64,000 nt of DNA from Buddleja alternifolia (lineage: Eukaryota; Streptophyta; Magnoliopsida; Lamiales; Scrophulariaceae): assembly GCA_019426215.1 (NCBI GenBank), contig CM033408.1:9489077-9553076 (forward strand), read 5' to 3'. The notes under the pieces are model-generated. The model worked only from the letters and a program-made list of their open reading frames with translations, had not been told where the DNA came from and ran no database searches. The position numbers and the translations under genes were made by a program. How positions within the stretch are numbered: the stretch's first letter is position 1; each line of letters starts with the position of its first letter. This document shows, piece after piece, positions 12,564-23,219 of the stretch.

Positions 12564-13332
12564 AAACTAATATAAGTCATAAGTTTGTAAGAGCTGATTT
12601 TAAGAGTATTCAAACACTTGAAACTAACAATATTCATCTAAACTAATTGAGTTCCCTACAAAATTGTCCGTCGAAGATTTTCTAATTATTACTTCATAGA
12701 GTGGTATCAACATGAGATTCGCTCTAATAGATCCCTAATATAAATCAAAAGGCAAAAAGTTATTTTTTTTGTCATGTAATTATAGGATGGTGGCACTTTT
12801 CATCTTATAACTTCAATAATTACATTTTTAGGTCTAAAATTGAAACACCACATTTAAATTTTGATACTTTTTATTTCACGTTTTTGGTCATGTGTGTCAC
12901 ATTAGTCCTATTTAGCCAATTTTTTTCTACACATTTAGTCTTGCTACAGTCAAATTGAAAAATTGAAAAAAAAACACCCATTCATATTAACAATCCGAAC
13001 TTAACACGTGCATCTCACACGTGATTTTGGTTGAAGTTAACTACGAAAATGAAGTTAACCAACTTGTAGAAAGCCGCAACTCCTCGAAACTCACCAAACT
13101 CAAACCCCTATATTGCGTACCCAACAATGTAAAATCCATTTTTTCTCAACGTATATATCAATGGACGGAGGAAAACAAAACCACAACTTCTTCCCGTGTC
13201 TATATAAATCTCCTCATGCAATTTGACTGTAGCACGCATGAGTAAATGTGTGAAAAAATGGATAAGGTAGGACTAAATGTGTCACACAGGACCAAAAAGG
13301 GGAGAAAAGACTAAATTGAACTTGGGTGTTTA

Positions 13333-13847
13333 AATTTTGGGGAAAATTGAAAATTTAGTCCTGCAGCCTTAGGGGGTGGCAAAATTGGTCCCGTAACTTT
13401 CAAAAGTCGCGATTTAAGGACACTTTTCAATTTTAAATCTTAATTTCGCTACGTGACCAATTAAAATTTGGGGGGTTTCAATTGCCGACCAGATTCCCGT
13501 AACTTTGTTTTTTCACACATAGGACGCCAAATCAGATTATTTTTAGGGAAAGAAAATAAACAATAAAATCTTTAACGGCAATTGAAAAACCCACTATGTG
13601 TAAAAAAGAAAAAAAGGCATATGTCACACTCCACGCGTGCAGATCTGGTCGGCAAATGAAATCCCCCCCTCCCCCATTTTAATTGGTTACGTGCTGCATT
13701 TTCGGTGAAATTAGGGTTACCAACTGAAACATGTCCTTAAATCGTGACTTTTTGAAAATAACCGGTCTAATTCAGCAAGGTGCACAAGATATGAGACCAA
13801 TTTTGTCAACCTCAAAAGTTACAGGACTAAATTTGTAATTTTCCCTA
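13333..13847. repeat. Foldback MITE epsilon, complete (unit 0)
   Basis: A near-palindrome of about 510 bases. The left arm has GGGGAAAATTGAAAATTTAG and CCCGTAACTTTCAAAAGTCG. The right arm has the complements, ending TTACAGGACTAAATTTG and TTTTCCC. The centre pairs ATTGCCGACCAGAT with ATCTGGTCGGCAAAT. It shares the end motif TAGGGAAAATT with delta but has a different body. It appears to sit inside the right arm of an older foldback (about 12742-13906), because TAAATTT occurs on both sides. Unit 1 copy: 46102-46610. Confidence 0.72.
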
Positions 13848-14147
13848 AATTTAAGGTGAAAAAGTGTAATTACTGAAGTTACTTGACGTAAAATGTAATT
13901 TTGCCTAAATCAAAGTGTAAAATTGAAAGGGAAAAAAGAAAGGAAAATAAAGAACAAACGAGATTCCCTACAAAAGTTAACGGCCGTAGGAAATTAAACT
14001 GATTTCGTCAAGTAGGATAACAATCACCTTATCTAGTAGTTAGCTAAATACTCGTTTTAGATGAAATAGCAGTTTAACTCGAGTTGGATTCCTAAAAAAT
14101 AGTCGGATATAATCCTGCAGCTAGCTTATACCTCAAGTTTCTCTCTC

Positions 14148-14157
14148 TATATATATA
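14148..14157 (+). promoter_or_regulatory. TATA box of NAC copy 1
   Basis: TATATATATA directly after a pyrimidine-rich CTCTCTCT patch, 104 bases before the start codon. The same arrangement, identical in sequence, precedes NAC copy 2 at about 46912-46921. Spacing suits transcription starting near 14180. Confidence 0.6.
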
Positions 14158-14260
14158 CAGATACAAGCCCTAACATTGAAGAGATATTTCACATACACAA
14201 TACAATACCTGATTAGAAGTGATACTAGGTCTGGGGAAAAAAAAATCGAGAGAAAGAGAG

Positions 14261-15409
14261 ATGGAGAATATGGGAAACATGAGGGATGGTCCAGCTATAG
14301 GGTTTAAGTTTGTACCTACAGAGGAAGAACTCGTCACAAAATTCCTATTCAGAAAATCAATGGGGTTGCCTTTTCCGGGCTTCAATCCAGTTGTGGAGAA
14401 AGATCTTTATGGTCACAAACATCCGTCTGATGTTCTGAGTGATATTCTTGATTCTCCCTACTGGAATACTAACAAAGACCACGAGAAAGAGATGTATGTT
14501 TTTACGAGGTTGTCCAAAGTTAGCGCGGGCAAGATTCGTATTGTAAGAACAACCGGCAATGGAACTTGGGCAGGACAAACAGGTGTAGCAAAAATAATAA
14601 GCGAATCTACCCGCGAATTAATAGGGACGAGGAAGATGTTGAGCTTTACGGACAAGAAAGGACCATCATCGGATCATTGGATAATGCATGAGTTCTCGTT
14701 GGATGGGGTTTTATTAAACAATGACCTGAAAGATAGGGACTACGTGATTTGTAGGATCACAAGAAGAAAAGAACGAAAATCTAATTATGATCATAGTTTG
14801 AATGAAAAGGTGTCGGGCCAGAAAAGATCGGCAGTGGAAGAATTAGGAGATGAGATTTTATGTTGTAAGAGACACGAGAACACAACAATAATTGATCAAG
14901 AACCACATACGGATATGCTGATGCCTAATTATACTGCTCATGAAGAAACGGATGTGTTGATGTTGCCTAATTATATATATACTGCACATGAAGAAGAATC
15001 ACATGATGATACGGCGGCGGATCTTCATCATACTATTGATGATATTGAACTGGAGTCGGTGCTCAAAGAAATGATTGATAACGAGTTGGAGATCAGTGGA
15101 AACGTGGATGTCCTATCTTCTTCGCAAGAATATTGCAATCATCATCAAGTACTTCATATGTCTAGTAAGCATTCTCAACTCGGAAATTCTCTTGATAATG
15201 ATCAGATGGAGGGTGTAAGCAGGAACTCGGCGCCTCTCTTATCCGCTCAACGATCCAATGACGATTCTGATCATATTTTGTCAATCATAGAAGAATATTT
15301 ATTGCGTCCTGATGACGATGATGGAGATGAATTGCTGCAGCCTGATCATTTTCACTTGGAGGACAGAAACAGCAGCTGGCTTGACGATTTTATTTTTAGC
15401 TCCCGATGA
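14261..15409 (+). CDS. NAC-domain transcription factor, copy 1, intronless
   Basis: A 382-residue NAC transcription factor, expected to act in the nucleus on NAC-binding promoter sites. The five NAC subdomains appear in order. A is residues 14-32 (GFKFVPTEEELVTKFLFRK) and B is 45-61 (with KDLYGHKHPSDVL). C is 78-108 (with TTGNGTWAGQTG in place of the usual ATGSGYWKATG). D is 121-147 (GTRKMLSF, HWIMHEFSL) and E is 158-170 (DRDYVICRITRRK). Residues 172-382 are Asp/Glu/His-rich and end LDDFIFSS, a typical activation-type tail. The chosen start is the first ATG (purine at -3). An in-frame GTG 42 bases upstream is ignored. There is no intron, although most NAC genes have at least one inside the domain. 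The reading frame is intact. Membership of the family is firm, but the biological role is unknown. Copy 2 at 47025 is a tandem duplicate. Confidence 0.93.
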   Translation: MENMGNMRDGPAIGFKFVPTEEELVTKFLFRKSMGLPFPGFNPVVEKDLYGHKHPSDVLSDILDSPYWNTNKDHEKEMYVFTRLSKVSAGKIRIVRTTGNGTWAGQTGVAKIISESTRELIGTRKMLSFTDKKGPSSDHWIMHEFSLDGVLLNNDLKDRDYVICRITRRKERKSNYDHSLNEKVSGQKRSAVEELGDEILCCKRHENTTIIDQEPHTDMLMPNYTAHEETDVLMLPNYIYTAHEEESHDDTAADLHHTIDDIELESVLKEMIDNELEISGNVDVLSSSQEYCNHHQVLHMSSKHSQLGNSLDNDQMEGVSRNSAPLLSAQRSNDDSDHILSIIEEYLLRPDDDDGDELLQPDHFHLEDRNSSWLDDFIFSSR

Positions 15410-15506
15410 TTGATTATATAGTTTTGCCATTTTTAATTAGCAAGTTTGAGTAGTTCATTCTGTTGACAAACATCGTAAGAGTTAATTCGCAACAATTCTT
15501 CATATC

Positions 15507-15512
15507 AATAAA
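15507..15512 (+). terminator. Polyadenylation signal of NAC copy 1
   Basis: AATAAA about 98 bases after the stop codon. The same signal is at 48271-48276 after copy 2. Homology between the two units ends about 30 bases further on, so the 3' end of the gene is also the unit edge. Confidence 0.65.
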
Positions 15513-15539
15513 ATTTATCAATTCAATCACTCAATCCTA

Positions 15540-15780
15540 TCTTTTCTATATGGCTTTTATTTCTGTTTTGATTATCCTTTTTTTTTTTTATAATAGTATG
15601 TCGAGGCTAGTTAATCACATGCACCTCTACGCATGACAATAAACTTCCCGTACACCTTTTGTTATTCTACATTTCTTTGAGAAACTATTACATGAAATCT
15701 AAATTGGCCATAGATGCTCATGTGAGTATTCAAATGGAAGAAACCAAACGCTGGTGAGGTGAATGCATGGCGTGTCTTCT
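15540..15780. other. Junction filler between unit 0 and CACTA-1
   Basis: About 240 bases unrelated to the DNA after NAC copy 2 and to the CACTA-3 copy. Two short CTAAATTGGCCA repeats (near 15700 and 15780) lie here. I see no gene. It replaces the missing 3' end of CACTA-1. Confidence 0.5.
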
Positions 15781-15806
15781 AAATTGGCCAATAACTCACC
15801 ATTTCA

Positions 15807-16786
15807 TTCACCACTCTTCTAACATTTTCGTTATCAATTTGATTTGTCGGATCGGAACGCGAAACCCTCCACACGAGTGCTCGTGTCACATCTGTACAAT
15901 CGGATCCCGCATCCCTTCTTTTATTTATCTATATTTTCATTAAAAAATATATGTATGCATTAACATAGAATTATTATTAAAAAAATTGTAAGGATTCACT
16001 GCTAAATGAACTACATACCTCCATTTGCTCCACAACATCATCTCCAAGACTCCCTTTCCGGTAAGGATATTCAGGGTTCTTTGCTCTTTCCTGATTGTCC
16101 ATGCTCATTTTCTGTTTATTACATTATCAAATTATTAGCTAAATATAAACGCAATAACCAACAAATGAAACTGTAAATTAAAATGACTAGCTACCTGCCA
16201 AGGTTCACCTAAGCGAACCTCTAAAAATGCCGCCCAATCGGCTTGGGATATCTCATATTGTGCAGGTGGGTTGACATTAACGTTTCCATCATCATCTCGC
16301 ACATACTTTCTGCTTATGTAGCTCCTGAAGTTACGTGCTAGCCTCCCAGCTTCTGCTAGTACGTACTTTTGTCGACTTTCGTCAATATCAAACGCCAACT
16401 ACAAAAAACAAACAATAAAGTATATATAAAATTATAATTTAGAGAATATGATAATACATTAACACTTACAAATAAGATAATATCCAAATTACATTCATCT
16501 CATCCCAAATGTTTTTTTTTGTTGCTGACGGGACTTTGCGCCAAGTACTCATGGCAATCGACACCTTCTGCCGAACCTGCACGCCTATATACCCAACAAA
16601 TATTGATTTGTTGGGGTTAATTGGCTGACCTCTCTCATTCCAGCCGACAGGTAGCCTTATGCCTTTACTTCTGGCATTGACAACTTTTTTCATAGCAGAG
16701 ACACCTCTCCGTATCTCCTTCTCATGACCGCTATCTGATCCATATACATCATCGTCGGGAAAACTACCATCAGGATTTGAAGCCAT
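15807..16786 (-). pseudogene. CACTA-1 second gene, 5' exons (Transposase_24 type), truncated
   Basis: The start ATG (16786-16784) follows a TTGTAG splice acceptor. Exon 1 (16786-16493) encodes MASNPDGSFPDDDVYGSDSG and a core with PVGWNERGQP and FVGYIGVQV. Exon 2 (16398-16195) begins LAFDIDESRQKYVLAEAG and has DWAAFLEVR. Exon 3 (about 16111-16019) and exon 4 (about 15933-15807, with TRALVWRVSRSD) follow. This is the Transposase_24 (Ptta/En/Spm) class, thought to bind element ends. Splice borders are my reading of GT/AG and of homology with 58705-61836. Everything after exon 4 is missing, so the gene is broken, although exons 1-2 are open here and better preserved than in CACTA-3. Confidence 0.8.
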
Positions 16787-17250
16787 CGACCTACAAAAGA
16801 CAAATAATACAGAAGTTAGATTCATATAAATTTGGCTGATTCATTTGGCAATAATAATTTTCAAATAGACGTAATAAATACAGAAGTTATCTTCATATAA
16901 ATTTGGCAGATTCATTTGGCAATAATAATTTTCAAATAGACGTAATAAATGCAGAAGTTATCTTCATATAAATTTGGCAGATTCATTTGGCAATAATAAT
17001 TTTCAAATAGAAGTAATAAATCACAAAATAAACAAAATTATCCTAAATCACAAAATAAACAAAATTTAATCCTCAATTAAACATAATTAACCCCCAGCTA
17101 AACCAAATTAACCTTAAAATCAATCAACCCCTATTTCCCTTAAATTTTCCACAAAAATTGGCAAATCTCAAGAATATAAATTTTCTAACAACTAAGTATA
17201 AATATTGAAAGAAGTCTATCATACAATTATGAAATAAATTCAAATACCTT

Positions 17251-18638
17251 TCATCGTTTTCTTTTTGTCGTTGGCTTAGCAGTCTTTTGCTTCCCATCGG
17301 TACGACCATTTTTTTTAGTACGGCGACGAACTGACGGATTAATCCATATCCCCTCTTGGTGATCTTGACGCATATACAATTCCTCATCACTTATATCCAA
17401 GTCATCGTCACTATCAATTGATTGTGAATCACCTAATGAGATAGGGTTTTCTCCATCATCTTCACTTTCTTCATAATCACCATCAATACATGTATTTTTG
17501 TTTGCCGATAAAACAATGGACCACCTCTTATCAATAGGATCGGAAACAAAAAATACTTGTTTAGCTTGTGACGCTAAAATGAAAGGTTCATCTTTGTATC
17601 CCACCCTTTCAAGGTCTATTCGAGTGAAGCCTATTTCACTATTATCGACACCATGTTTATTGTCAACCCACCTACACCCAAATACAGGCACCCGAAACCA
17701 ACTATAATCAAGCTCCTATATACGTTCAATCACCCCGTAATATGATAAATCGACATAGATAGGATTATTATCTTTTCAACTTGAGATATGCATTGCTTGA
17801 GCTACAAGACCCACACCACTATTCTGCATTGTACTTCGTTCGTCTTGGTCTTTTGTATAGAATGTGCGACCATTTATACGATAACTTGAATAACAAAATA
17901 CTAGTCTGTCCGGACCCATCGACAGCCGTGTCAATTTATCTGAAACTGAAAGCTGTGGATTCTCTTTCTGTTTTTCTTCAAAATGCTTTCGGAACCAATC
18001 GATGAAACTCTTATTATGCTCTCTTGAAATCCAACTCTCATTTTTAATTGGATTGAATCTCCTAAGTTGGTTCTTATGCTCTTCAACATATGGGTCAACC
18101 TCATCGGTGTTGTGGAGCACATATAGGTGTGCCTGATCCCTTTGTGTAATATGAACACTAACTAATTGTTTTCGCATTAATCCGACTCCTTCTGTTCCCC
18201 CTCCCACAACATGAGACTTTGGGAGCTCTGCAACATTAGAATCTGTCAGATACTCTGTGCAAAATGTAATGGCTTCATCAACTATGTACCGTTCAACAAT
18301 GCAACCTTCCGGTCGACTACGATTTTTCACGTAGCCTTTCAATACCTTCATATAACGCTCAGCCGGATACATAGATCTCATATATAAAAGCCGGTCCACA
18401 TAGTTGAATCTCTCTAACCAAGTGAATGGGTAGATGAGTCATTATATCAAAAAAAGCAGGCGGAAAATACATTTCAAGCTCACACAAAGTGATGACAATT
18501 TGTTTTTGAAGTGCAGGAAATTGCTCAGGATCAAACACCTTGCTCCACATTGCTTTGAAGAAGAAACACAATTTAGTTATCGTGTCTCTCACCTTTTTTG
18601 GCAAAATGGCCCGTATAGCAATTGGTAGCAAATGATCC
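17251..18638 (-). pseudogene. CACTA-1 TNP2 transposase, C-terminal half
   Basis: Encodes the region after the catalytic domain of a TNP2 (Transposase_21) protein. It starts MDHLLPIAIRAILPKKVRDT, runs through a DUF4218-like stretch (ERYMKVLKGYVKNRSRPEG) and a DUF4216-like stretch (VPVFGCRWVDNKHG, KRWSIVL), and ends in a basic tail KPTTKRKR. The N-terminal half is at 25692-27588, and CACTA-2 sits between them. Two bases lost near 17775 shift the frame after HISS. A TAG at 17718-17716 replaces the expected Trp before ELDYSWFRVPV, and the identical TAG occurs in CACTA-3. Confidence 0.85.
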
Positions 18639-18641
18639 ATG

Positions 18642-18890
18642 CACTAGTACAAAAGAGGTCTGTTACAGCGGTTTTTTTTTCACTATTACAGCGGTTTTAA
18701 CCGCTGTAATACGTATCGCTGTAATTGGTATGTTTACTATTACAGCGGTTAAAAACCGCTGTAAAAGGAGCCCTATTATAGCGGTTCAATAACGAACCGC
18801 TGTAATTGGTAAATAAAAAAAAAAATTAACTGTAAAAGCCGTAGCCTGTTACAGCGGTTCGTTTCTGAACCGCTGTAACATGATTTTTTA
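18642..18890 (-). repeat. CACTA-2 3' terminal and subterminal repeats
   Basis: Terminal CACTAGTAC followed by about seven alternating copies of TACAGCGGTT and AACCGCTGTAA, arranged as short inverted pairs. Such arrays bind the element's own TNPA-like protein in En/Spm. That they do so here is inference. Confidence 0.85.
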
Positions 18891-19137
18891 TTTTTTTATT
18901 TTTTTCTGTTATAATTTCAGCTAGAGCTATATCCTTCCCACAAGCTCAAAATTCAACTCATCAATAACACATAAAACAAACCAATTGCTCAACAGAAACA
19001 ACAAATTCAAATCCAAAATTAATTTCATTCACCAAATAATAATCTCCAATAATTACAAATAATAACGAGTTTACAATAAACCAATATAAACTAATCACTG
19101 CTTTTAAATCAAATAAAAATTTACAATAATTTTCAAC

Positions 19138-22100
19138 TTACACCGCCGGCATATCAAAAGCGCATTTAAAAATGTATTGTGCCAATTCAGAACGTGCTTC
19201 ATCAAGTTGCTCTATAGTGTAAGTGGCGTACTGACAATCAGCAAAGTACTGCAAGACAAATATTAAAATCCAACAAAAATGTTTAATAACTTAAAAGGGA
19301 CATTAGAATTTGATTAATATTAATTAGGATTATGCATACCGTCGGTGGGATTATAGATTCTCCGTGTCTAATAATATCTTTCATGAATTTCATGACGAAG
19401 AACCCACAATCTATGGCATTTATTTGAATGGGGCACTACAAATTAAATTCAAATCAAAATTGTATTAGAACAAATAACTTTTATACGAATAATTTCTTAA
19501 ACTATAATTAAAATAATATAATTAAACTAACCTGTATACAACTCCATGTACAGGCCTTGTTTTTTGATTTGATCTTTTGGTTGTTTTTATTTGCTCGAAA
19601 CATCAAGACAGCGCTGTTAAAAACATCAAAAATCAAGGAAATATGTCAATATCAAGCAAATATATATATATGAAGTCTAGTTATAATATATATACTTTAA
19701 ACTTAATATTAAATATAATATAATGGATACATTTAATTGAATGATAAAACTTACTGATTGATCATATCTTTCATATCATGTCGGTTATTTGGATTACCGT
19801 GCAAAGAATCCAAATAATAAACGATCTCTTTAATTGGATCAATCACGAGCAACAACCAATGGCCCCTAATCAGCATATTCAAAAGAAAAATTTTAAATTA
19901 GTTATGCCTACGTAACAAATTTTACAAAATAACAATGTGTCTTTAGTAGCTCACCCGGAGTTGTAAGGTGCAAGAAACAACTTCCCCTCCAGTGCACTAG
20001 CTATCATAGTATTTGCTATATATTGCGATTTGTCAACAAGCTGCGTGGGAGTAATTCCTGCTCCCGCAGATATAGAATGTGGGCTAAGGAACCCGAATGT
20101 ATTTTGTTTTTGTTCGGGGACCACGTGATTAACCCACAAACACCTATAATTGAGCATAAAATAAATTTGAGTAACAAAAATAAACATAGTTCAAATTAAT
20201 GCAGTAAAATAATTTAATTAAAAGCTTACTTTTTCTTAATTAATATTTAAAAACTTACTTGATGTAAGCAGTAATGATAGAGGCTCCTATCTGTTCTTTA
20301 TGCACAAAGTCACCGATCTCCTCCCGCCCAATATATTCTGGAAAGGGGATATTGAAGATTTCCTCGGGTATGTCTATCCGGATAGTGTTATCAGCAGCCA
20401 TCATCCCAAAGAACCTTTCAAGAATTGCAAGTGAATTAGGGGGTGGAGCAGGAGGGTTGGCCACTAGAGAAGGAGGGTTGGCCACTAGAGGTGTATTTTT
20501 GACATGTGAGTGCTTCGTCATCTCTGATTTGCTTTTTCCGAGTGATGATTTGGATTTTCCGAGAGACTATAAGCAAAAGAAAACAAAACGTGGGCGTTAT
20601 CAATGAAAGTATATTTATTAACATTAAACAATTGTTATAATTTAATAATGACTAGCTATTAATAATTACGTACCGATGCATCACCGACAATCACAAGACT
20701 CTTAGGCCAAGCAACCATGTATCCCACAGCCTCAGATACTGTGAACACTCCTTCATCATCGAGAGGGACTGGTAAGGGTGCAATATCTTCAATTGCAATG
20801 TCAATCGACACTTTCACGAGGTGGGAGGCTAATGGACATGTATGCAATGTTCTATCCTTTAGTTGATTGTACATTGTTCCTCTTGCCACCAAACGATAAC
20901 ACGGTGTAGAAAGTGCTAATTGACACTGCACCACATCCTACATATATATATATATATACCATTATATTAGAAAATGTTGTATATCATACAGAAATATAGG
21001 ATTGTAAGTTACATTATCACTAAACAATATGCTTTTCATTAATTACCTGAGGAAGGTCTTTCACTTCTGGGCAGCTATCTTTCAAAGAAACCGCCTCTTC
21101 TGTATGTGGCTGCTGCGACGACCCAGATGCCCTATGCTGCTCAAACTCGCGTCGCAATTCGAATAGTGATTGAGTGAGCATTTCAACCGTGTCTTGCAAG
21201 TTATCAATCACCGTATTTTTTGAAGGCTTTGAATCCGAAAAGTAATCTGTTTGGGATACCCCAAAGCCTACACCCCTAACTCGACCCGGATGCTCCTTCT
21301 TTTTAAGAGCTATAGCCAGTATATCATTCCGGGTCTTCTCGGGTCCACTGTGGCTACCTTCCTGTGATAAGCTTTCCTGTAATAAAACATTTAAAAAATA
21401 CAAAAATTTGTTATTTTAAAATTATTTTAAAAAAAACATACAACACACTATATAACTAAAATTGCAAATAACTCACCATTGATTTCACTACTCTTTTAAC
21501 ATTGACATTATCAATCTTGTTCTGGCTGTCAGAATGTGCAACCCTCCACACTAGTGCTCGTGTCACCTCTGTGACATCTGACCCAGCATCCTTTCTTTTA
21601 TGCTTCTATATAAGAAAATTTGTAAGGAAATAAATTTGATTAGAAAATTTGTAATTAAGGAAATTTGATTAGAAAATTTGTAAGGAAATTTGATTAGAAT
21701 TACAACTTGTAACGAACTGCGTACCTCAATATACTCCACTTGAGCATATCCAAGACGTGATGCCCTGTAAGGATATTCAGGGTCCTTTGCTCTTTCAGAA
21801 TTGTCCTTACGTAGTTGCTGTTCATTATATAATCAAGGCATTAGTCAATGTATATAGTTTCAAATAAATTAAAATGAAACCATAAATTAAAATAATTACC
21901 TGAAAAGCTTCACTTTGGCGTATTTCTACAAATTTTGTCCAATCTTCTTGAGATATACGATATTTTTCGGGTAGGCTTGAATTAATGTTCCCATCATCAT
22001 CCTCTACCCAGATTCTGGTCAAGTAGCTCCTGTAGTTTCGAGCTAGCTTCCCAGCTTCGGCTAAGACGAACTTCTGTCTACTTTCGTCAATATCAAAGGC

Positions 22101-22467
22101 CAACTATAAAAAACAAAGAACAAAGTATATAAAAAATGTTAATTTAGAGAAAAAAAAACTACATTTACCAATTAAAAACATAATATATAATAACTAACTT
22201 ACAGCTATTTCATTCCAAATGACATATTTTATTGCTGCAGGGACGCTGCGCCAATCACTGATAGTAATAGGGACCCTGTCACGAGCTATCACGCCAATGT
22301 AACCAACAAAAGTTGATTTATTTGGGTCAACTGGTTGACCATACTCGTTCCAACCAACTTGTAGCTTTATGCCTTTTACTTTTGGCCTTTATTACTTTCT
22401 TCATTGCTGTAATACCTCTCCGTATCTCACTTTCAACACTTGGGTTTGCAACACCTCCAGAATCCAT
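19138..22467 (-). pseudogene. CACTA-2 second gene: Transposase_24, DUF8039-like, Ulp1-like protease
   Basis: About twelve exons read from ATG 22467. Exon 1 is 22467-22203 and exon 2 is 22103-21900 (LAFDIDESRQKFVLAEAG). Later exons lie near 21818-21724, 21606-21475, 21376-21049 (coiled-coil-like, ESLSQEGSHSG to EVKDLPQ), 20940-20673 (DUF8039-like, CQLALSTPCYRLVARGTMYN) and 20567-20259. The C-terminal exons encode an Ulp1-type cysteine protease: GHWLLLVIDP (His) near 19865, YYLDS (Asp) near 19815, and NAIDCGFFVMKF (Cys) near 19410, ending AQYIFKCAFDMPAV at 19138. All three catalytic residues are present. One extra A near 22377 (AAAAGG) shifts the frame in exon 1. Otherwise the gene is the best preserved of its kind here. 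Confidence 0.8.
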
Positions 22468-22825
22468 CTACAAGATTTCATAAGTGAAAATTCAAATATT
22501 TCAACAACAACAAACGAAAATAAATATATATGCATTAATCACATCATTAATCAGTTAGATCATATAAATCACATCAAAAAGTACAAAACCAAATATTGAT
22601 AAGCTTACATTGGTAGTGGTCGTCGTGGTAGTGGCGGAGGAGAGGGTGACTGTGGTGGTATACGGTATCGACCTACAAAAGCAAAAAAATACAGAAGTTA
22701 GTGTAACTCATTCACTAATATAATATTACAAGCTGGTTCAATATAATTTACACTTTAACTGCATACTTAACAAAAGAGTTCAAATAAGTTACTCATATAA
22801 TTATCAAATAAGTTCAAATACCTTT

Positions 22826-23219
22826 CATCGTTTTCTTTTTGTCGCTGGTTTACTAATCTTTTGTGATCCCTCAGTACGACCATTTTGTTTAGTACGCCGA
22901 CGAATAGAAGGATTAATCCATATCCCTTCTTGGTGATCTTCTCGCATATACAATTCATCATCACTGATATCCAAGTCACCGTCACTATTTGTGGATTGTG
23001 AACCACCTAAGATAGGATTTCAACCATCATCTTCATTATATAGGCCATCATCCTCAATACAAGTATTTTTGTTTGCCGATAAAACAATGGACCACCTCTT
23101 ATCGACAGGATCGGTGACAAAAAACACTTGTTTAGCTTGAGATGCCAAAATGAAAGGTTCATCTTTGTATCCCACCTTTTCAAGGTCTACTCGAGTAAAA
23201 CCTATTTCACTATCATCGA
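22826..23219 (-). pseudogene. CACTA-2 TNP2 transposase, C-terminal remnant
   Basis: Minus-strand coding remains homologous to the last about 130 codons of TNP2 in CACTA-1 and CACTA-3: LERVGYKDEPFILAS, KRWSIVLSANKNTC, EGIWINPSIRRRTK, ending KPATKRKR. It starts abruptly at the inversion breakpoint (23215-23220) and has an in-frame stop in the acidic linker. The rest of the gene, apart from 29494-29689, is deleted. Confidence 0.78.

Larger units (their letters stand above)
9250..13335 (+). repeat. Internal duplication copy ii, unit 0
   Basis: Second copy of the roughly 4-kb upstream block, diverged from copy i and matching 41700-46100 in unit 1. It contains foldbacks beta (10505-10869) and delta (12105-12563) and half of zeta (10883-11105). 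Stretches 9250-10504, 11106-12104 and 12564-13335 carry no recognisable gene. Confidence 0.75.
1..15539 (+). repeat. Tandem unit 0 of the NAC array (left edge outside window)
   Basis: This stretch aligns colinearly with 29690-48302 (unit 1) and its start with 48728-64000 (unit 2), once later insertions are removed. It contains the 3' end of LTR-A, a long non-coding block and NAC copy 1. Homology to unit 1 stops abruptly just after the NAC polyadenylation region, at 15539 against 48302. Unit 0 has private insertions, namely the solo LTR at 4547-7982 and the CACTA end at 3655. It also has private deletions relative to unit 1, near 2881 and 10870. Near-identity of the NAC genes (about nine differences in 1149 bases) suggests a fairly recent duplication. 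Confidence 0.88.
15781..18641 (-). mobile_element. CACTA-1, 3' portion (minus strand, 3' end lost)
   Basis: Reverse-oriented continuation of the CACTA-1 element whose 5' portion is at 24528-27588. It covers the C-terminal half of TNP2 and the first exons of the second gene, and stops within that gene near 15781 without a terminal repeat. At 18639-18641 it meets CACTA-2 with the target triplet CAT (read on the minus strand), which matches CAT at 27586-27588. Sequence is about as close to CACTA-3 (56908-59582) as sister copies of one family. Confidence 0.85.
18642..23219 (-). mobile_element. CACTA-2, 3' portion (nested in CACTA-1)
   Basis: Read on the minus strand this is the second half of a CACTA element ending at 18642 with CACTAGTACAAAAGAGGTC (complement of the 3' end). 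Its 5' end, CACTAGTACAGAAAAGACC, is at 27589. Both ends abut the triplet CAT in the interrupted CACTA-1 TNP2 gene, so they are the two ends of one insertion, now separated by an inversion. It contains a TNP2 C-terminal remnant and a nearly complete second gene. Bases 18901-19137 are AT-rich 3' untranslated DNA. Confidence 0.88.

Noticed and set aside
13021..13245. 74-residue frame just upstream of NAC copy 1 (also 45786-45989)
   Set aside because: Sits in duplicated non-coding DNA. The frame is cut differently in the unit 1 copy, and no homology is recognised.
14219..14260. Upstream in-frame extension of NAC copy 1 starting at GTG
   Set aside because: Plants use ATG. The ATG at 14261 aligns with the conserved start of copy 2, and the A-rich stretch before it differs between the copies without regard to frame.
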